DNA of 64,000 nucleotides from Lucinisca nassula (GCA_963580285.1 OY757013.1:130321027-130385026), one strand, 5' to 3'. Positions 1-11,233 are shown, counted from the first letter of the stretch. Translations and numbers: made by a program. The notes: a model not told the origin generated them from the sequence alone.

Positions 1-1002
1 CACTGGGCAAACTTTTAAAGCTGAAAAATTTTCCACGCTGTGTTTTGTTTTACAACGAGCGGAACAGCGTTGATGTCACTAACGCCTGTAGCGACCCATG
101 GTTTAGACTGACGTCACTTGACGTCACTGTAAATCATGTGACTCGATGCGTTCGTGGATATATGAACTACTTTGTTTTATGTAGGTTTACTATAGACTTT
201 CACTGGGAATTTAAATATTTAACAATGAGGTTAGTTCCGCAATATCGTTCTGACGATATCATAAAAATTTAAACTGCTACGCTCAGGGTCGTAACGTTGA
301 GTCAGGCTGGGTAACGTAAACAAAGCAATGCCTACCATGTGATATCAAAAGTTGGAAATCCCATGTTCAAAGGCACGTGAATTTTATGATTTGAACATGG
401 ATTTTGTTGTTTGAAAACGGTTTCTGGGCCTTTCACGAACAGTTTGAAACAGCCATGTTCATAAGAAAAATGGCCAAATGTTTGAGGGATCCTTGATCCT
501 AAAATTACCGTATATACTAGTGAAATCAGTGTTTGGTTTAATAATTAATACACAGTGGAGAGACAATACTCTATGGGCTGCAAGCTTATCAACAGGGCAG
601 TATATACAGCGTTCATAATATCTATGTTACCATGGATAGTACCTTTGCAGAGAATGGGTTTAAAATGAAATTTAGTTGCAGCTTGAAAACTGGATGTCAG
701 AAGAGTAGCCCCATCATAAATAAAATTTTATCTTCTAAAATTACAATTGTTTATAGTATATTTAGCAAATCTGGGGTTTAAAGGGGTATATACTATGTTT
801 TTTATTTCTGAGCTAGATTATGGGTTCTCTATAGACCTGTCTCGTCGAGGCGTTCTAACGAGTACCCATAATCTATGCGAGCAGAATATAGAGCACCGGA
901 ATATTGATAACTGACAAAAACTAACCATTTCAAAGGAACACTTTTATGTCTTTTGCCGGCTGTCCTTACCACATTCTTCCAGATTTGTAATCCTGAACGA
1001 GA
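1..1002. other. No gene recognised
   Basis: AT-rich DNA downstream of exon 8. Around 825-885 there is a decayed copy of the hairpin-MITE core (gaggcgttctaacgagtac). The terminal coding exon of the transporter might lie here, but no convincing acceptor plus family-like peptide was seen. Confidence 0.6.
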
Positions 1003-1271
1003 CATGACGAAAACTCGCCTTTAAAAATGCATTGTTAACTTTACCACCGAAAAAGCGAAAATTTTTAGATGAAAAATTGTGATATTTTTCTTATTTCTGC
1101 TCAAAATATTGATTGTGGGTAGACATTGTCGCGGCAGTTCTAACAAGTACCCAACAGCTATATTTTAGGGCAGAAATAAGAAAAATAAGGTTTACCACTT
1201 TAAAAATTAGTTTTCCTATATTAAAGTGGGGTTCAGGGGGATCAAAATTATAATGGTGTGTTTTCGTGATG
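1003..1271. mobile_element. Hairpin MITE, type I copy, degraded core
   Basis: Runs from CATGACGAAAACTCGCC to GTGTTTTCGTGATG. The central stem has diverged (gtcgcggcagttctaac), but both flanking modules (tatttttcttatttctgctc and its inverse) are present. Confidence 0.75.
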
Positions 1272-1383
1272 CGTGCGTCTTGGCAGTTTTCTGCCCTAAT
1301 CCAAATTTCTGACCGAGAAAGTAACGATTTACCTCCCTTCGTGGCAGTTTGGATACAGTTATCCCCTCCGTAACGACTGTACC

Positions 1384-1667
1384 TGTTACGATAACACACC
1401 CTTGCGACAAAATGCATTTTTTCACACCTCAAAAAAATTGCTATTTTTCTGATGAAAATCCGTGGTATTTGTTTTCTTATTGCTACTGCAAACACAGACT
1501 TTCGGTGCTCATTAGAACCGCTGCATTGAGGTGGCTCTTACAAGTACCCAAAACCTATGTCTTGGAGCAGAAATAAGAAAAATAAAGTATACCTCAGTAA
1601 ACCAAAGTTTTCTCTGTATAAAGTGGAATTTAGCGGGTGTTCATATCACGGATTTGTTCACGCGATG
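1384..1667. mobile_element. Hairpin MITE, type II copy (inverted)
   Basis: Starts tgttacgataacacaccc and ends tgttcacgcgatg. The core stem gcattgaggtggctcttac is partly decayed. Confidence 0.75.
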
Positions 1668-1953
1668 AATACGTATTTTGTTTGCGTCGAGGTTTTACGT
1701 TCCGGTCAACCCAATTCCGGGCATTTCGTTGACATTGCGTCTGGTTTTCGTGGGACTTTTCGTGGGAAGAAACCGCTAGGGTTTATCGCAGCCTCCCTAT
1801 CTGATTCAAACCAATATGCCTGGGCAGGTTGAGATCTTCCCTGCGGTTCACCCGTACTCGCGTTCAAATGGTTTCAGCTCTGCGCGAAGGCACCATGCAA
1901 TAGAAAGCAGCCCATTTATTTCTCCTAGCCCCGACATGTTACACTATACGTAC

Positions 1954-2105
1954 CTTCCAAACTGTTCTGCGTCGTCTATTGTTTCCGGAAGTATTTTGCC
2001 CTTAGTTTCTGGTAAAAAGAGAGATAATAACCCAGCAACCACTGACAATCCTCCAAATATAATAAGCGGTAATGCTGTTCCAAAGTCACCCTCTACCAAT
2101 TTACC
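1954..2105 (-). CDS. SLC22: SLC22 transporter exon 8 (TM12 and start of C-terminal tail)
   Basis: 152-nt exon (150+2) with acceptor cacattttacag and donor GTACGT. It encodes [57 protein letters not shown]...LPETI-DAE is the canonical end of TM12 in SLC22 proteins. The exon ends with two bases of an Arg codon, so at least one more coding exon must follow at lower coordinates or before the window. I could not identify it. Confidence 0.92.
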
Positions 2106-2257
2106 CTGTAAAATGTGCAATCAAATATGCGCTTAACAAATTACGGTTTTGGAAAAGCCAAAACTGGACTGTTAAAATGGTTTCATGATAATAATTCACC
2201 AAACAGACTTAGCCGAGAATCGCGACGCTTTCATAAAGAGAAATTTATAACAGAGTG

Positions 2258-2878
2258 TTTGTTTGTATTGGAGTTTAACAGCCCAGTCAACACTATTAAG
2301 GTCACTTTTGAGCCGGTCAGTTTACCTATCCACACTTTTCCTGGGCAGGCTTATACGTAAGCGGTTGCGGCCCCCGCCCATCGGGCTTGAAGAAATATAT
2401 GGGCTGCATGATGCTTCCACGCTGAGCTGAAACCGACCCGCACACGAGTACTGGTAAACTGCTTAGAGGATCTAAGCTTGCCCAGGCAAAGCGGTGCGAC
2501 TCGGCCCGTCCATGCTAATAAACCATATTGGTTTCATTGGGCGGCAGGGCTTGAGATGTCATTTCATCTCAATGTCGTGTAAAAGTCCAACAAAATTGGA
2601 AGCAACGTCTCCAAAATGACCTTTACGGTGTTGACGGGGACGTTAAACCTCAAATTAAACAAACAAACAAACGTAAGCGGTTAACCAGTACAGTGAACAT
2701 TCTTTCGCCAGAAACTGACAACTGCCCTTCCTGAATCAGCGGAAAGGAGAGAATGACAGTAGAAAAGATTCCACGATCAATCCCCACTAAAAATGTTGCC
2801 AACCCCGGCAGGTATCGAACCCGCGTCCTCCTGATCGCCAGTTAGACGCGCATCCGACTGAGCTACCGAGGCCGGCAA
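2258..2878 (-). mobile_element. tRNA-headed SINE ('SINE B') interrupted by SINE A
   Basis: The right end, read on the minus strand, is tRNA-like: A-box TAGCTCAGTCGG and B-box GGTTCGATACC at about 2878-2800. The body runs leftwards to a gttt-rich tail near 2258. A second element (2367-2670) sits inside it, flanked by the 12-bp duplication acgtaagcggtt. The uninterrupted body can be compared at 27565-27790. Confidence 0.8.
2367..2670 (+). mobile_element. SINE A copy nested in SINE B, with 12-bp target duplication
   Basis: 304 bp, starting with a gcccccgcccatcggg head and ending in a (caaa)n tail. The perfect direct repeat acgtaagcggtt at 2355-2366 and 2671-2682 shows retrotransposition into the older SINE. 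This is the clearest boundary definition for the SINE A family in the window. Confidence 0.88.
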
Positions 2879-2940
2879 AATTCATAACAGACAATCATTT
2901 CATTTACATTGTGTATAAATATAGCAAAAAATAGCTAGGT

Positions 2941-3544
2941 ATAGTTTATCAACGACCTTTGAGAGTTCAACGTTCAAGCGTGGCAAGACTATTCCATGTT
3001 TCAGGGGAAGCAGGTTTTGGATTTCTTTCTTCACAGAATTTTAAAATTATGAATACGTTTTTTGATAATGCCATTATGTAGAAATCGTGGCCAAGTGGTT
3101 AGTATGATGCAGTACGAATCTCAGTAAAACAATATCTCCCAATGTAAAATCCAAACTGAAGGCGACTTACCTAAAACACGGACTAGTCCAAAATTAAAAG
3201 TGCAGTCATGTCTCACTGCGTTTTGAAAGACTATATTTTTTGATACGTGTATAGTTTATCAACGACCTTTGAGAGTTCAACGTTCAAGCGTGGCAAGACT
3301 ATTCCATATTTTAGGGGAAACAGGTTTCGGATTTCTTTTTTCACAGGATTTTAGAATTATAAATAAGTTTTTTGATAATGTCATTATGTAGAATTCGTGG
3401 CCAAGTGGTTAATATGATGCAGTACGATCCTCAGTAAAACTATATCGCCAATATAAAATCCCAACTGAAGGCGATTTACCTAAAACGCGGACTAGTCCAA
3501 AATTAAAAGTGCATTCACGTCTCACTGCGTTTTGAAAGACTATA
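2941..3544. repeat. Two ~294-bp direct repeats
   Basis: 2941-3234 and 3251-3544 are near-identical copies offset by 310 bp (both begin atagtttatcaacgacc and end tttgaaagactata). Each contains an isolated A-box-like tract (ggccaagtggtta) without a B-box, so a tRNA-like origin is only a suspicion. Confidence 0.85.
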
Positions 3545-3574
3545 GCTGAAGTATAGTTTTCTTTATTTCTCAAT

Positions 3575-3655
3575 ATAAACCTGTGTTGTGGGTATTCAGT
3601 TGAACCGCTTCTCCGAGGCGGTTCAACGAATACCCACAACATAGGTTTTTCTCTG
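3575..3655. mobile_element. Hairpin-MITE core fragment
   Basis: Palindrome with arms ttgtgggtattcagttgaa and its inverse around ccgcttctccgaggcgg. The outer element ends are missing. Confidence 0.6.
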
Positions 3656-4135
3656 GTCGGGCTCATCGGAGTCTAACTGTTGGTTTTCTTTTGCTCCAGC
3701 ATTTCAGTGGTTTCTTGCTGTCGAGTCCTCACCGTTGTCTCACCTCTGTGGTTCTTTGATTTCTGTGTTCACGGAGATGTTGCACTGATGAGTTAGGAGG
3801 CCTTCATGCGGACTGAACAAATTATTTGTCTAAATCGCGACGGAAGTAATGGCGAGGATTGTGGCCACGTAAAATCGATTTAAGCCCCCCAGTGGAAATC
3901 TTCCACTGACCGTTCCAAGGCGGCTCTTCTGTGGCGATTTATTTATGTTGTTGTTTGTTACTTACTGTGTGTATCACTTGTGTCTTTTAATTTTGGATGG
4001 CCTTATGGCCATTTTGTGGGAAAGTAACTGTCCATATGGCCTTCCTTTGTTTAGGTTTCCATTATGGTCTGGTCGCTTAATGTTTGTATTTCTTTCCCTT
4101 TGGTGTCTTTTATGGATGGAGTAAGTTAATTGTAT
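3656..4135 (+). repeat. ~450-bp dispersed repeat, copy 1
   Basis: Shares long segments with 43846-44245 and, inverted, with 44270-44575 and 44590-45015, for example ggaggccttcatgcggac and cgttccaaggcgg. No coding sequence or recognisable ends were identified, so the class is unknown. Confidence 0.75.
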
Positions 4136-4264
4136 CAATTCCTGATCTTTGTTTTACTTCTACTTTTTATTGAGAATTGACAAAAATAAAAAATACCAAG
4201 CTTATCTGTTACTATGGCTAATTGTTTTCTATTATTTTTATTTTGCATTTTTTTGTAATTTTGG

Positions 4265-4470
4265 TTTTACGGCCCTTTCAAGATTATTTCACTCATATCA
4301 GACCGTTATTCAGATGTGGGCGAAAACAAGAGTACCCGGGGAAAAACACCTGACCATCCGTTGGAGAACTTGGCGTCCCACATTTGACCCGAGGCTCGAA
4401 CCCAGAGCAGTGAGAGACCTAATGATTAAGAATCAGCGATCTTATCCCCTAGGCCACGGATGCCAGTTTT
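4265..4470 (-). mobile_element. tRNA-headed SINE ('S2'), partial
   Basis: The right end on the minus strand reads ggcctaggggataagatcg ... gggttcgagcctcgg, giving a tRNA-like A/B-box layout. The left part, tttcaagattatttcactc, is the shared S2 body. Confidence 0.7.
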
Positions 4471-4582
4471 CTATTATCGTACATGTAGTCTATGAAAGTA
4501 CTTAGTTTAGGACCAAAGAATCTTCATCGCAACAGATAAGGTTGGAATTTTATGATAACCGAAGGATAGTTTTTGTTAGTTC

Positions 4583-6827
4583 TCAAAACAAGAGGCCCAT
4601 GGGCCACAATGCTCACCAGAGCTCAGGGGGGCCACTGCCCACTGGCAGCAATGTATTTTAATTAACCATGGAAGCCCTGCTGCCAAGGCTGCTACAGATA
4701 AAATTTCGACCCAATAAGACTAGTGGCTTCAGAGGTCTGATGTCGCTTGAAGACAACAGATGACAACTGATAATTTCCCATCTGTGGCAATAGGCCAAAA
4801 AGAACATTATTAAAGGAACATTTCTATGAATGTTTGACAAAATATCTTGAGAGGCATTAATGTCATTTTTCAATTTTCCCCATTATAAGTCAATGGAAAG
4901 TCTTAACTTGCCATAGCAAACAAACCAAGGAGCCAAATTTCGTAAACCAGAGCCCAGACGGGCACTGCCCAATGGAGCCCTGATTGGTGTCACTAAATGG
5001 GTCTTATAGAATGGAACAGAGACATATATGGTTTAGCTGTGGGGATATGTATGGTTCCTGAGACGTAAGGCCTTTTAAGCAATGGAGGGATTCGGGCATG
5101 GCAGATCCCAGAAAAGCCCAAGATTGTTGTCACTGAATATGTATTATCATAAAGATCAAGAATATATATGGTTAAATGGTGGGGATCTGTACGGTTTCTG
5201 AGATATGAGGCCCTTTTATGAAGTGGAAGGGAGAGAAATGGCCCCTGCTGACCCCCCAAGACAGGGTTGACTGCATGTGTCTAATAACAATGACTCTGAA
5301 CAGTTTCTCAGATATATGGTCTTTTGTGAAGTCAAGGGGTAGAGTGTGGCCCGGACACACCCTGGGTGACCCCTGGGTTGGTGTCACTGAAAGTGTCTTA
5401 TCATACGGAACAAGAATATATATGGTTTTGGGGTGGGGATCTGTAAGGTTTCTGGAATATTTAGCCTTTTATGAAGTGGAGGGGGTTGGACATGGCCCCC
5501 GCACATCCTGGGGGACCCCCAAGTTGGTGTCACTGAATGCGACTTATCATAAGGAACGAGAATATATATGGTTTAGGGGTGGGGATCTGCAAGGTTACTG
5601 GGATATTGGGCCTTTTATGAAGTGGAGGGGGTGGGACATGGCCCCGGCACATCCCGGGGGACCCCCAGGTTGGCGTCACTGAGTCAATCTTATCATAAGG
5701 AACAAAAGTATGTATGGTTTAGGGGTGGGGATCGCAATGGTTTCTGAGATAAATGGCATTTTATGAAGTGGGGGGGGGGGGGGTTGGGCATGTCCCCAGC
5801 ACATCCCGGGGGACCCCCAGGCTGGTGTCACTTAATGCATCTTAGCATAAGGAACAAGAGTATATATAGTTTAGGGGTGGGGATCTGAATGGTTTCTGAG
5901 ATAAATGGCATTTTATGAAATAGAGGGGACAGGGCACGTCCCCGGCACATTCCGGGGGACCCCAAGGTTGGTGTCACTTAATGCATCTTATCATAAGGAA
6001 CAAGAATATATATGATTTAGGGGTTGGGATCTGTAAGGTTTCTGAGATATAAGGCATTTTATGAAGTGGAGGGGGCGAGGCATGGCCCCGGCACAACCTT
6101 GGGGACCCCCAGGTTGACATAAAAGCATATGGCTGAGAGAAGTTTACTCAAGGAACATTTCGATGTAAGTTTTGTCAAAATATCTGCAATGACTTGGCAG
6201 TAAATGCCATTTTTTCAGTTTTCCCCATTATAAGTCAATGGAAACTCTAAGTTGCCATAGCAACAAAACTAAAAGGCCAAATTTCATAAAAAACACAAAA
6301 CCTGTAAAGGCAAATATGGTGAATATTTTCATAAAGTCTCAGCCTCCTAGAGCATACGGTTTCTGAGGAGATGATTTTTTAAGTATTTTTTTCCTATTTT
6401 TTGCATTTTGGTTTCCATGGCAACCAATAAAAATGAGCAGAGGGCTTAAATCATATGGCAGATAGTAGATTGTCTATGGAACATTTCTATGCAAGTTTTG
6501 TCAAAATATCTGCAGAGGCTTGGCAGTAAATGCCATTTTTTCTATTTTCCCCATTATAAGTCTATGGAAACTACAAGTTGCCATAGCAACCAAACTAATG
6601 AACCGATTTTCATAAAAAGGACAAACTTTCAATCCCCCAGCCCAAGGATGCTACAGATAAAATTTGGGCCAAATCGACCCAGTGGCTTCAGAGGAGATGT
6701 CCTTTGAAAATGTTGACGTCATAGGACAGACGACGACGACAACGACGCCGACGACGACGACGACAACGACGACGGACAACTGCCTATCCTATAAGCTCCC
6801 CCGGAGCCTTCGGCTCTGGTGAGCTAA
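4583..6827 (+). mobile_element. Helitron/HINE-like element with ~146-bp tandem repeats
   Basis: The 5' end reads TCAAAACAAGAG, followed by a perfect palindrome (ggcccatgggcc) and gctcacc. The 3' end carries a GGAGCC-ttc-GGCTC hairpin a few bases before terminal CTAA. TC...CTRR with a 3' hairpin is the Helitron pattern. The central 4987-6116 consists of about eight tandem units starting gtgtcact, spaced 146 bp for most of the array. A (GAC)n-like tract lies at 6726-6775. No Rep/helicase ORF is present, so it is non-autonomous. Confidence 0.6.
4987..6116 (+). repeat. Tandem array, ~146-bp unit, about 8 units
   Basis: Unit starts (gtgtcact or a variant) fall at 4987, ~5127, ~5266, 5381, 5527, 5673, 5825 and 5971. 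Each unit contains atatatggtttaggggtgg and cccggcacatcc...gggga. One unit is shortened around 5266-5381. Confidence 0.85.
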
Positions 6828-6915
6828 AACCTATGTTGTTGGTTTTCATTAGAACCGCCTCGACAAGGCGGTTCTAATGAATACACAAAACATAGGTTTA
6901 TATGTAGAAATAAGG
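6828..6915. mobile_element. Hairpin-MITE fragment abutting the HINE-like element
   Basis: Core palindrome aacctatgttgttggtt...aaaacataggtt around ccgcctcgacaaggcgg. The left outer arm is missing at the junction with the preceding element, so that element probably inserted into or truncated this MITE. Confidence 0.65.
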
Positions 6916-6947
6916 AAACCTATCCTTCAGTTATCACAAAATACGCA

Positions 6948-7240
6948 CCTATCTGTTCATCACGAACACACACCTATATAATTTTGACCCCCTTGAACCC
7001 CACTTTTATATAGTAAAACTGGGGTTTGCGGGGGTAAACCTTATTTTTCTTATTTCTGCTCTAAAATATAGACTGTGAGTACTCGTTAGAACCGCCTCGA
7101 TGAGGCGGTTCTAACGAGTACCCACAATCTATATTTTGAGCAGAAATAAGAAAAATATCACAATGTTTCATCATAAAATTTTCATTTTTTCGGCGATAAA
7201 GGTGGCAATGTACTTGTATAGGCGTGCTTGCGTAATGTGC
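6948..7240. mobile_element. Hairpin MITE, type I, well preserved
   Basis: Starts near tgttcatcacgaacacacacc and ends GGCGTGCTTGCGTAATG. The core is perfect: cgttagaaccgcctcga, then tgaggcggttctaacg, inside arms tagactgtgagtac and gtacccacaatcta. Confidence 0.8.
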
Positions 7241-7521
7241 TATGATTAATTATTCTTATGGAAAGTAAATGCCGTTAGCGACGGCATTAACTTTATTGTG
7301 GATTTTTACTGGTGTATTTTATCATTATTATTTTGCCTAAAAATAGCCGTGATTCCATTAACATACCGAAAACGGGTATGGGTCGGTAGGTCGCAAAAAC
7401 ATTTTGTTTTTGTGAAAATTTTATTCAATGGAAACAAAATGCGAAAAACCATTTAAACGGCTAAATTACTCTACTACCTGAAAACATTCACATAACGAGG
7501 TTGAAAGCAAGAACAGAGTAT

Positions 7522-7622
7522 TGAGTGAGTGTTTGAGTTTCACGTCCCACCAACAGCTAATGTCATACGGAGACGGGACCCCGCTTTAAAGACTCATCCG
7601 AAAGTCTGGAGAAGCCCGAAGA
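7522..7622 (-). mobile_element. S2 SINE fragment
   Basis: Contains gagtttcacgtcccaccaac and ctcatccgaaagtctgg, as in the longer copy at 27820-28160. The tRNA head is missing. Confidence 0.65.
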
Positions 7623-7637
7623 ATAGAGTATTATGTA

Positions 7638-7943
7638 TTTGTTTGTTTGTTTGATTGGTGGTTTAACGTCCCCGTGAATAATGTAAAGGTCGTTTTGGAG
7701 ACGTTGCTTCCAATTTTGTGGGACTTTAACCAGACACTGAGATGAAATGACATCTCAAGCCCTGTCGCCCAATGAAACCAATAGGGTTTATAAGCATGGA
7801 CGGTCCGCCTCGCACCGCGGTTCCTGGACAGGCTTAGATCCTCTAAGCGGTTTACCAGTACTCGTGTGCGGGCCGGATTCAGCTCTGCGTGGAAGCATCA
7901 TGCAGCCCATATATTTCTTCAAGCCCCTATGGGCGGGAGCGTG
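7638..7943 (-). mobile_element. SINE A, full-length minus-strand copy
   Basis: A (gttt)n tail lies at the left and the cccgcccatagggg head at the right. Near-identical flanks agtattatgta (7627-7637) and agtattaagta (7944-7954) look like an 11-bp target duplication with one change. Confidence 0.82.
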
Positions 7944-8002
7944 AGTATTAAGTATTACATGTAGTTTAGCTATTTTGACACTTTTATGATTTTTTAACTG
8001 CT

Positions 8003-8281
8003 CATTACGATAACACACCCGTGCGACATAGTGCATTTTTCACACCTCCAAAATGGCTACTTTTCTGATTAAAATCCGTGATATTTTTCTTATAAATACT
8101 GCAAACATAGGTCGTGGGTGCTCGTTAGAACCGCCTCATTGAGGCGGTTCTAACGAGTACCCACAACCTATGTCTTGGAGCCAAAATAAGAAAAATAATG
8201 TTTACCCCCACAAACCCCAGTTTCCTCTATATAAAGTGGGGTATAGGGGTGTCTTCATTTCACGGACTAGTTCACGTGATG
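8003..8281. mobile_element. Hairpin MITE, type II (inverted), intact
   Basis: Runs from CATTACGATAACACACCC to TTCACGTGATG with a perfect cctcattgagg loop and perfect 30-bp inner arms. Confidence 0.85.
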
Positions 8282-8818
8282 TGTGCAAGAAAATATAAAG
8301 GTCGGAAGGTGAGAAAATATTTTTTTTTTTTTTTTTTGATGACAACAAAACTTGCAGAGTCGGCAAAACATCAGGCCCGGGCGGTCGGGTTAGCAGAAAC
8401 ACAGCTATATTGTTTAGGCCTTAGCAGATCATTCGGAGATGCTAGGGTAAGCGTTGCGGGGTCGACTGTTTGACAGTGGACCAAACATTACAAAGCGCCT
8501 TAGCTTTAAGCGTGGATATTTACGTGACTATCATTAATTTGGACGGAATTCAGATAACTTTTTTTTTTTTTAATTATTTATTTTTTGTAGCTTGACATAT
8601 ATGCTGGGACTGGGAAATAATGCACACCCAAATCAGATACCACCGATTGTTGGGTCAGATCAGGGTCTACCCTGTTTCCATTAGATACATGAATTTAAGC
8701 GTTCAAAAAAAAACTTTTTTTTTTCTCCGTTCAGGACATTTGTCAAAGATCATGGATAATCGACCCACCAATGCTGTCAGGGGTTTACCTGATGTCACGT
8801 ATGATGTACCATACAGGT

Positions 8819-9101
8819 CATCACGTGAACAAGTCCGTGAAATGAAAAGCCCTTAAACCCAACTTTATATAGAGAAAACTGGGGTTACGGGGGTATACAG
8901 TATTTTTTCTTATTTCTGCTCCAAGATATACATGAAGGTGTGGATACTCGTTAGAACCGCCTCAATGAGGCGTTTATAACGAACACTCACAACCTATGCT
9001 TGCAGTAAAAATAAGAAAAAGGTGAGAGATTTTAATCAGAAAATAGCAATTTTGGAGATGTGAAAAAATGCACTATAACGCACGGGTGTGTTATCGTAAG
9101 G
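8819..9101. mobile_element. Hairpin MITE, type II
   Basis: Starts CATCACGTGAACAAGTCC and ends GTGTTATCGTAAGG (one change from consensus). One core arm has decayed. Confidence 0.8.
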
Positions 9102-9249
9102 GTTAAATTTCCACATTTCTGCATTTTGCGTTGTAACAGTCAAAAGCTCTGATATTGGACTGGCTATGGAGTTTTATCTAAGTTTTCGTTGTTCACACAT
9201 TTTAATTGGAGCGTCTTCCTGTACACCAGCACATCCAATCACTACTTAC

Positions 9250-9431
9250 CAAGTCAGCGATATATGGACAAACCATACCGCCAACACGGGCCATCATTGA
9301 ACTGGAACCCATTCCTGAGTTTCGAACCAGCGTCGGAAATAATTCCGCCGACCACACATAGATGATAGCAAATGCGGCTGACACTCCAAATTTGCCTACA
9401 TTTGCCAAAACAACAGTAATCCACTTGAGAG
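9250..9431 (-). CDS. SLC22: SLC22 transporter exon 7 (TM9-TM11)
   Basis: 182-nt exon (2+180) with acceptor tttttcttcag and donor GTAAGT. It encodes LKWITVVLANVGKFGVSA, AFAIIYVWSAELFPTLV, RNSGMGSSSMMARVGG, MVCPYIADL. The AELFPT-x-VRN-x-GMG block is the strongest single SLC22 signature in the window. The exon ends exactly on a codon, which fits the phase-0 start of exon 8. Confidence 0.95.
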
Positions 9432-9493
9432 CTGAAGAAAAACAAAAACAAAACAATACACATTCAGCTCATTACGAAACCAGGCCTATTCAA

Positions 9494-9772
9494 CATTAAG
9501 AAAACATGTCCGTAAGAAATAATGGCGTCCAACTTGGTGTCAGAAAATGATAAATGTTAGGTAAAAATGATAACATCTTTATTATTTCTGCTCTCAACAT
9601 AGATTGTGGGTGCTCGTTAGAACCGCCTCAATGAGGCGGTTCTAACGAGTACCCACAATCTATGTTTTTGAGAAAAAAATAAGACAGATAATGTATACCC
9701 CCGTAAACCCCGCTTCCTCTTTATAAAGTGGGGTCAGGGGGGTCTTCGTTTCACGGACTTGTTATCGTGATG
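9494..9772. mobile_element. Hairpin MITE, hybrid ends
   Basis: The left end is a diverged CATTAAGAAAACATG and the right end is cttgttatcgtgatg. The core stem with cctcaatgagg is perfect. Confidence 0.7.
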
Positions 9773-9951
9773 AAATTCATTGTACATTTTACAGCCAAAT
9801 AAAGAATATTTTTGATGAAAAAAATTGTATTATTTTCCTTTTTTCTGCTCAAATATTTAAATTGTGTGGACACGTTAGAACCGCCTCATCAAACGAGTAC
9901 CTACATTCAATATTTTAGAGCAAAGACAAGGAAATAATGTTCACCCCTGTA

Positions 9952-10217
9952 CATCACGGAAACACGCCTATACAATTCTGACCTCCTCAAACCCCACTTG
10001 TATAGAGTAAAACTTGGGTTTACAGGGGTAAACCTTATTTTCTTATTTATGCTCTAAAATATAGAGTGTGGGTACTCATCGAGGAGGTTCTAACGGGTAC
10101 CCACAATTTATATTTAAGAGCAGAAATAAGAAAAATACCACAATTTTTCATCTGAAAGTTTTCATTTTTTCGGCGTTGAAATTTACAATGCATTTGTATA
10201 GGCGTTTTTTCGTAGTG
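9952..10217. mobile_element. Hairpin MITE, type I, with an adjoining fragment
   Basis: Runs from CATCACGGAAACACGCC to gcgttttttcgtagtg. The core has lost part of one arm (gtactcatcgaggaggttc). The stretch 9773-9951 is a second, truncated copy of the same family. Confidence 0.75.
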
Positions 10218-10542
10218 AAACCCCACTTAAATTATACAACAAGTGGGGTTGAGGAGGGATATAATTATTTAGGCGTATCTCCGTGATGTGTTGTATCTGT
10301 ATGTGCTTTTCCAGAACATTAACAATAAAAGTAAAAAAAAAGTACATTACTTGTGGGGCTGGTTGTTTGTCATTCGATATATGTAATAATACTGCTGGAC
10401 GTTTACTTCTATCTTCACGTGACAGACACTTGCTAATTACGTTTAATTGCGCGCAAATTAAAAATTAACAGAACGCAATCACCACAAAGGAAACACAGGT
10501 GCAGTGAGGCGTTTTTATTTTTGTTTTAAAATATTAATCAAA
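10218..10542. other. Intron sequence, no gene recognised
   Basis: A short type I MITE half (aaccccacttaaattat...gtggggttgagga) is visible at 10220-10285. The rest is AT-rich and unassigned. Confidence 0.5.
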
Positions 10543-10801
10543 AACAAGAGCATCGCATGCAGGTGCCAGCGCTCGGCTGCAAAAATTCTAAGTCGAAAAA
10601 TGGGCATAACTGTGCCAACAATATTTTGAGGGATACCTGTGAGTTCCCTTTTTCATAATGAACAACTAGTCCGAGTTTTAAGTAAATATGTTCAGTAATG
10701 ACAGAGATATTACAAAATGTCCAAGTTTTTTAAACGACGACGCAGACGACGCGAGAGCTATGACAAAACCTCGTCGTTTTCTTCGAAAACAGCCGAGCTA
10801 A
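10543..10801 (+). mobile_element. Short Helitron/HINE-like element without tandem array
   Basis: The 5' region tcaaaaacaagag leads into a palindromic tract (gcatcgcatgc) and gctcggctg. The 3' end has hairpin GTTTTC-ttc-GAAAAC followed 11 bases later by terminal CTAA, and the next base is T. A gacgacgcagacgacg tract precedes the hairpin, as in the 4583-6827 element. Confidence 0.6.
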
Positions 10802-10949
10802 TAATATAATATTTGCAAACAATGTAGTCCAAGATTAGACACCGCAAGACGGGTCTATACTATTTGCTTATTGTCCAAGAAGATACCGGTAAAACTAAGC
10901 ACATTGAGGGCAGCTTCAGAGCCATTTTATCAGCCTAAAAGACCACTCA

Positions 10950-11233
10950 CATCGGGAAAACACGCCTATATAATTTTGACCCCCTCGAACCCCACTTTTA
11001 TATAGTAAACTGGGGTTTGTAGGGGTAAACCTTATTTTTCTTATTTCTATTCTAAGATATAGATTGTGGGTACTCGTTAGAACCGCCTCATCGAGGCGGT
11101 TCTAACGAGTACCTACAATCTATATTTTGAGCAGAAATAAGAAAAATATCACAATTTTTCATCATATTTTTTTTTTTCATTTTTTTCGGCGATAAAGGTG
11201 GCAATGTATTTGTATAGGCGTGTTTGCGTAATG
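10950..11233. mobile_element. Hairpin MITE, type I, intact
   Basis: Runs from CATCGGGAAAACACGCC to GCGTGTTTGCGTAATG. The core arms are complementary over at least 25 bp around cctcatcgagg. Confidence 0.85.

Noticed and set aside
1091..1495. 134-codon minus-strand ORF
   Set aside because: It reads through two hairpin MITEs. The recurring peptides (FLISALKY, LVRTA) are translations of the MITE core seen in many places.
2799..2878. Functional tRNA gene
   Set aside because: A- and B-boxes are present, but the acceptor stem does not pair and the sequence continues into a SINE body.
5218..5682. 154-codon ORF
   Set aside because: It lies entirely within the 146-bp tandem array; its repeated FYEVEG/FMKWRG peptides follow the unit.
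7788..8036. 82-codon ORF with GCMMLPRRAE
   Set aside because: Translation of SINE A; near-identical peptides appear at each SINE A copy.
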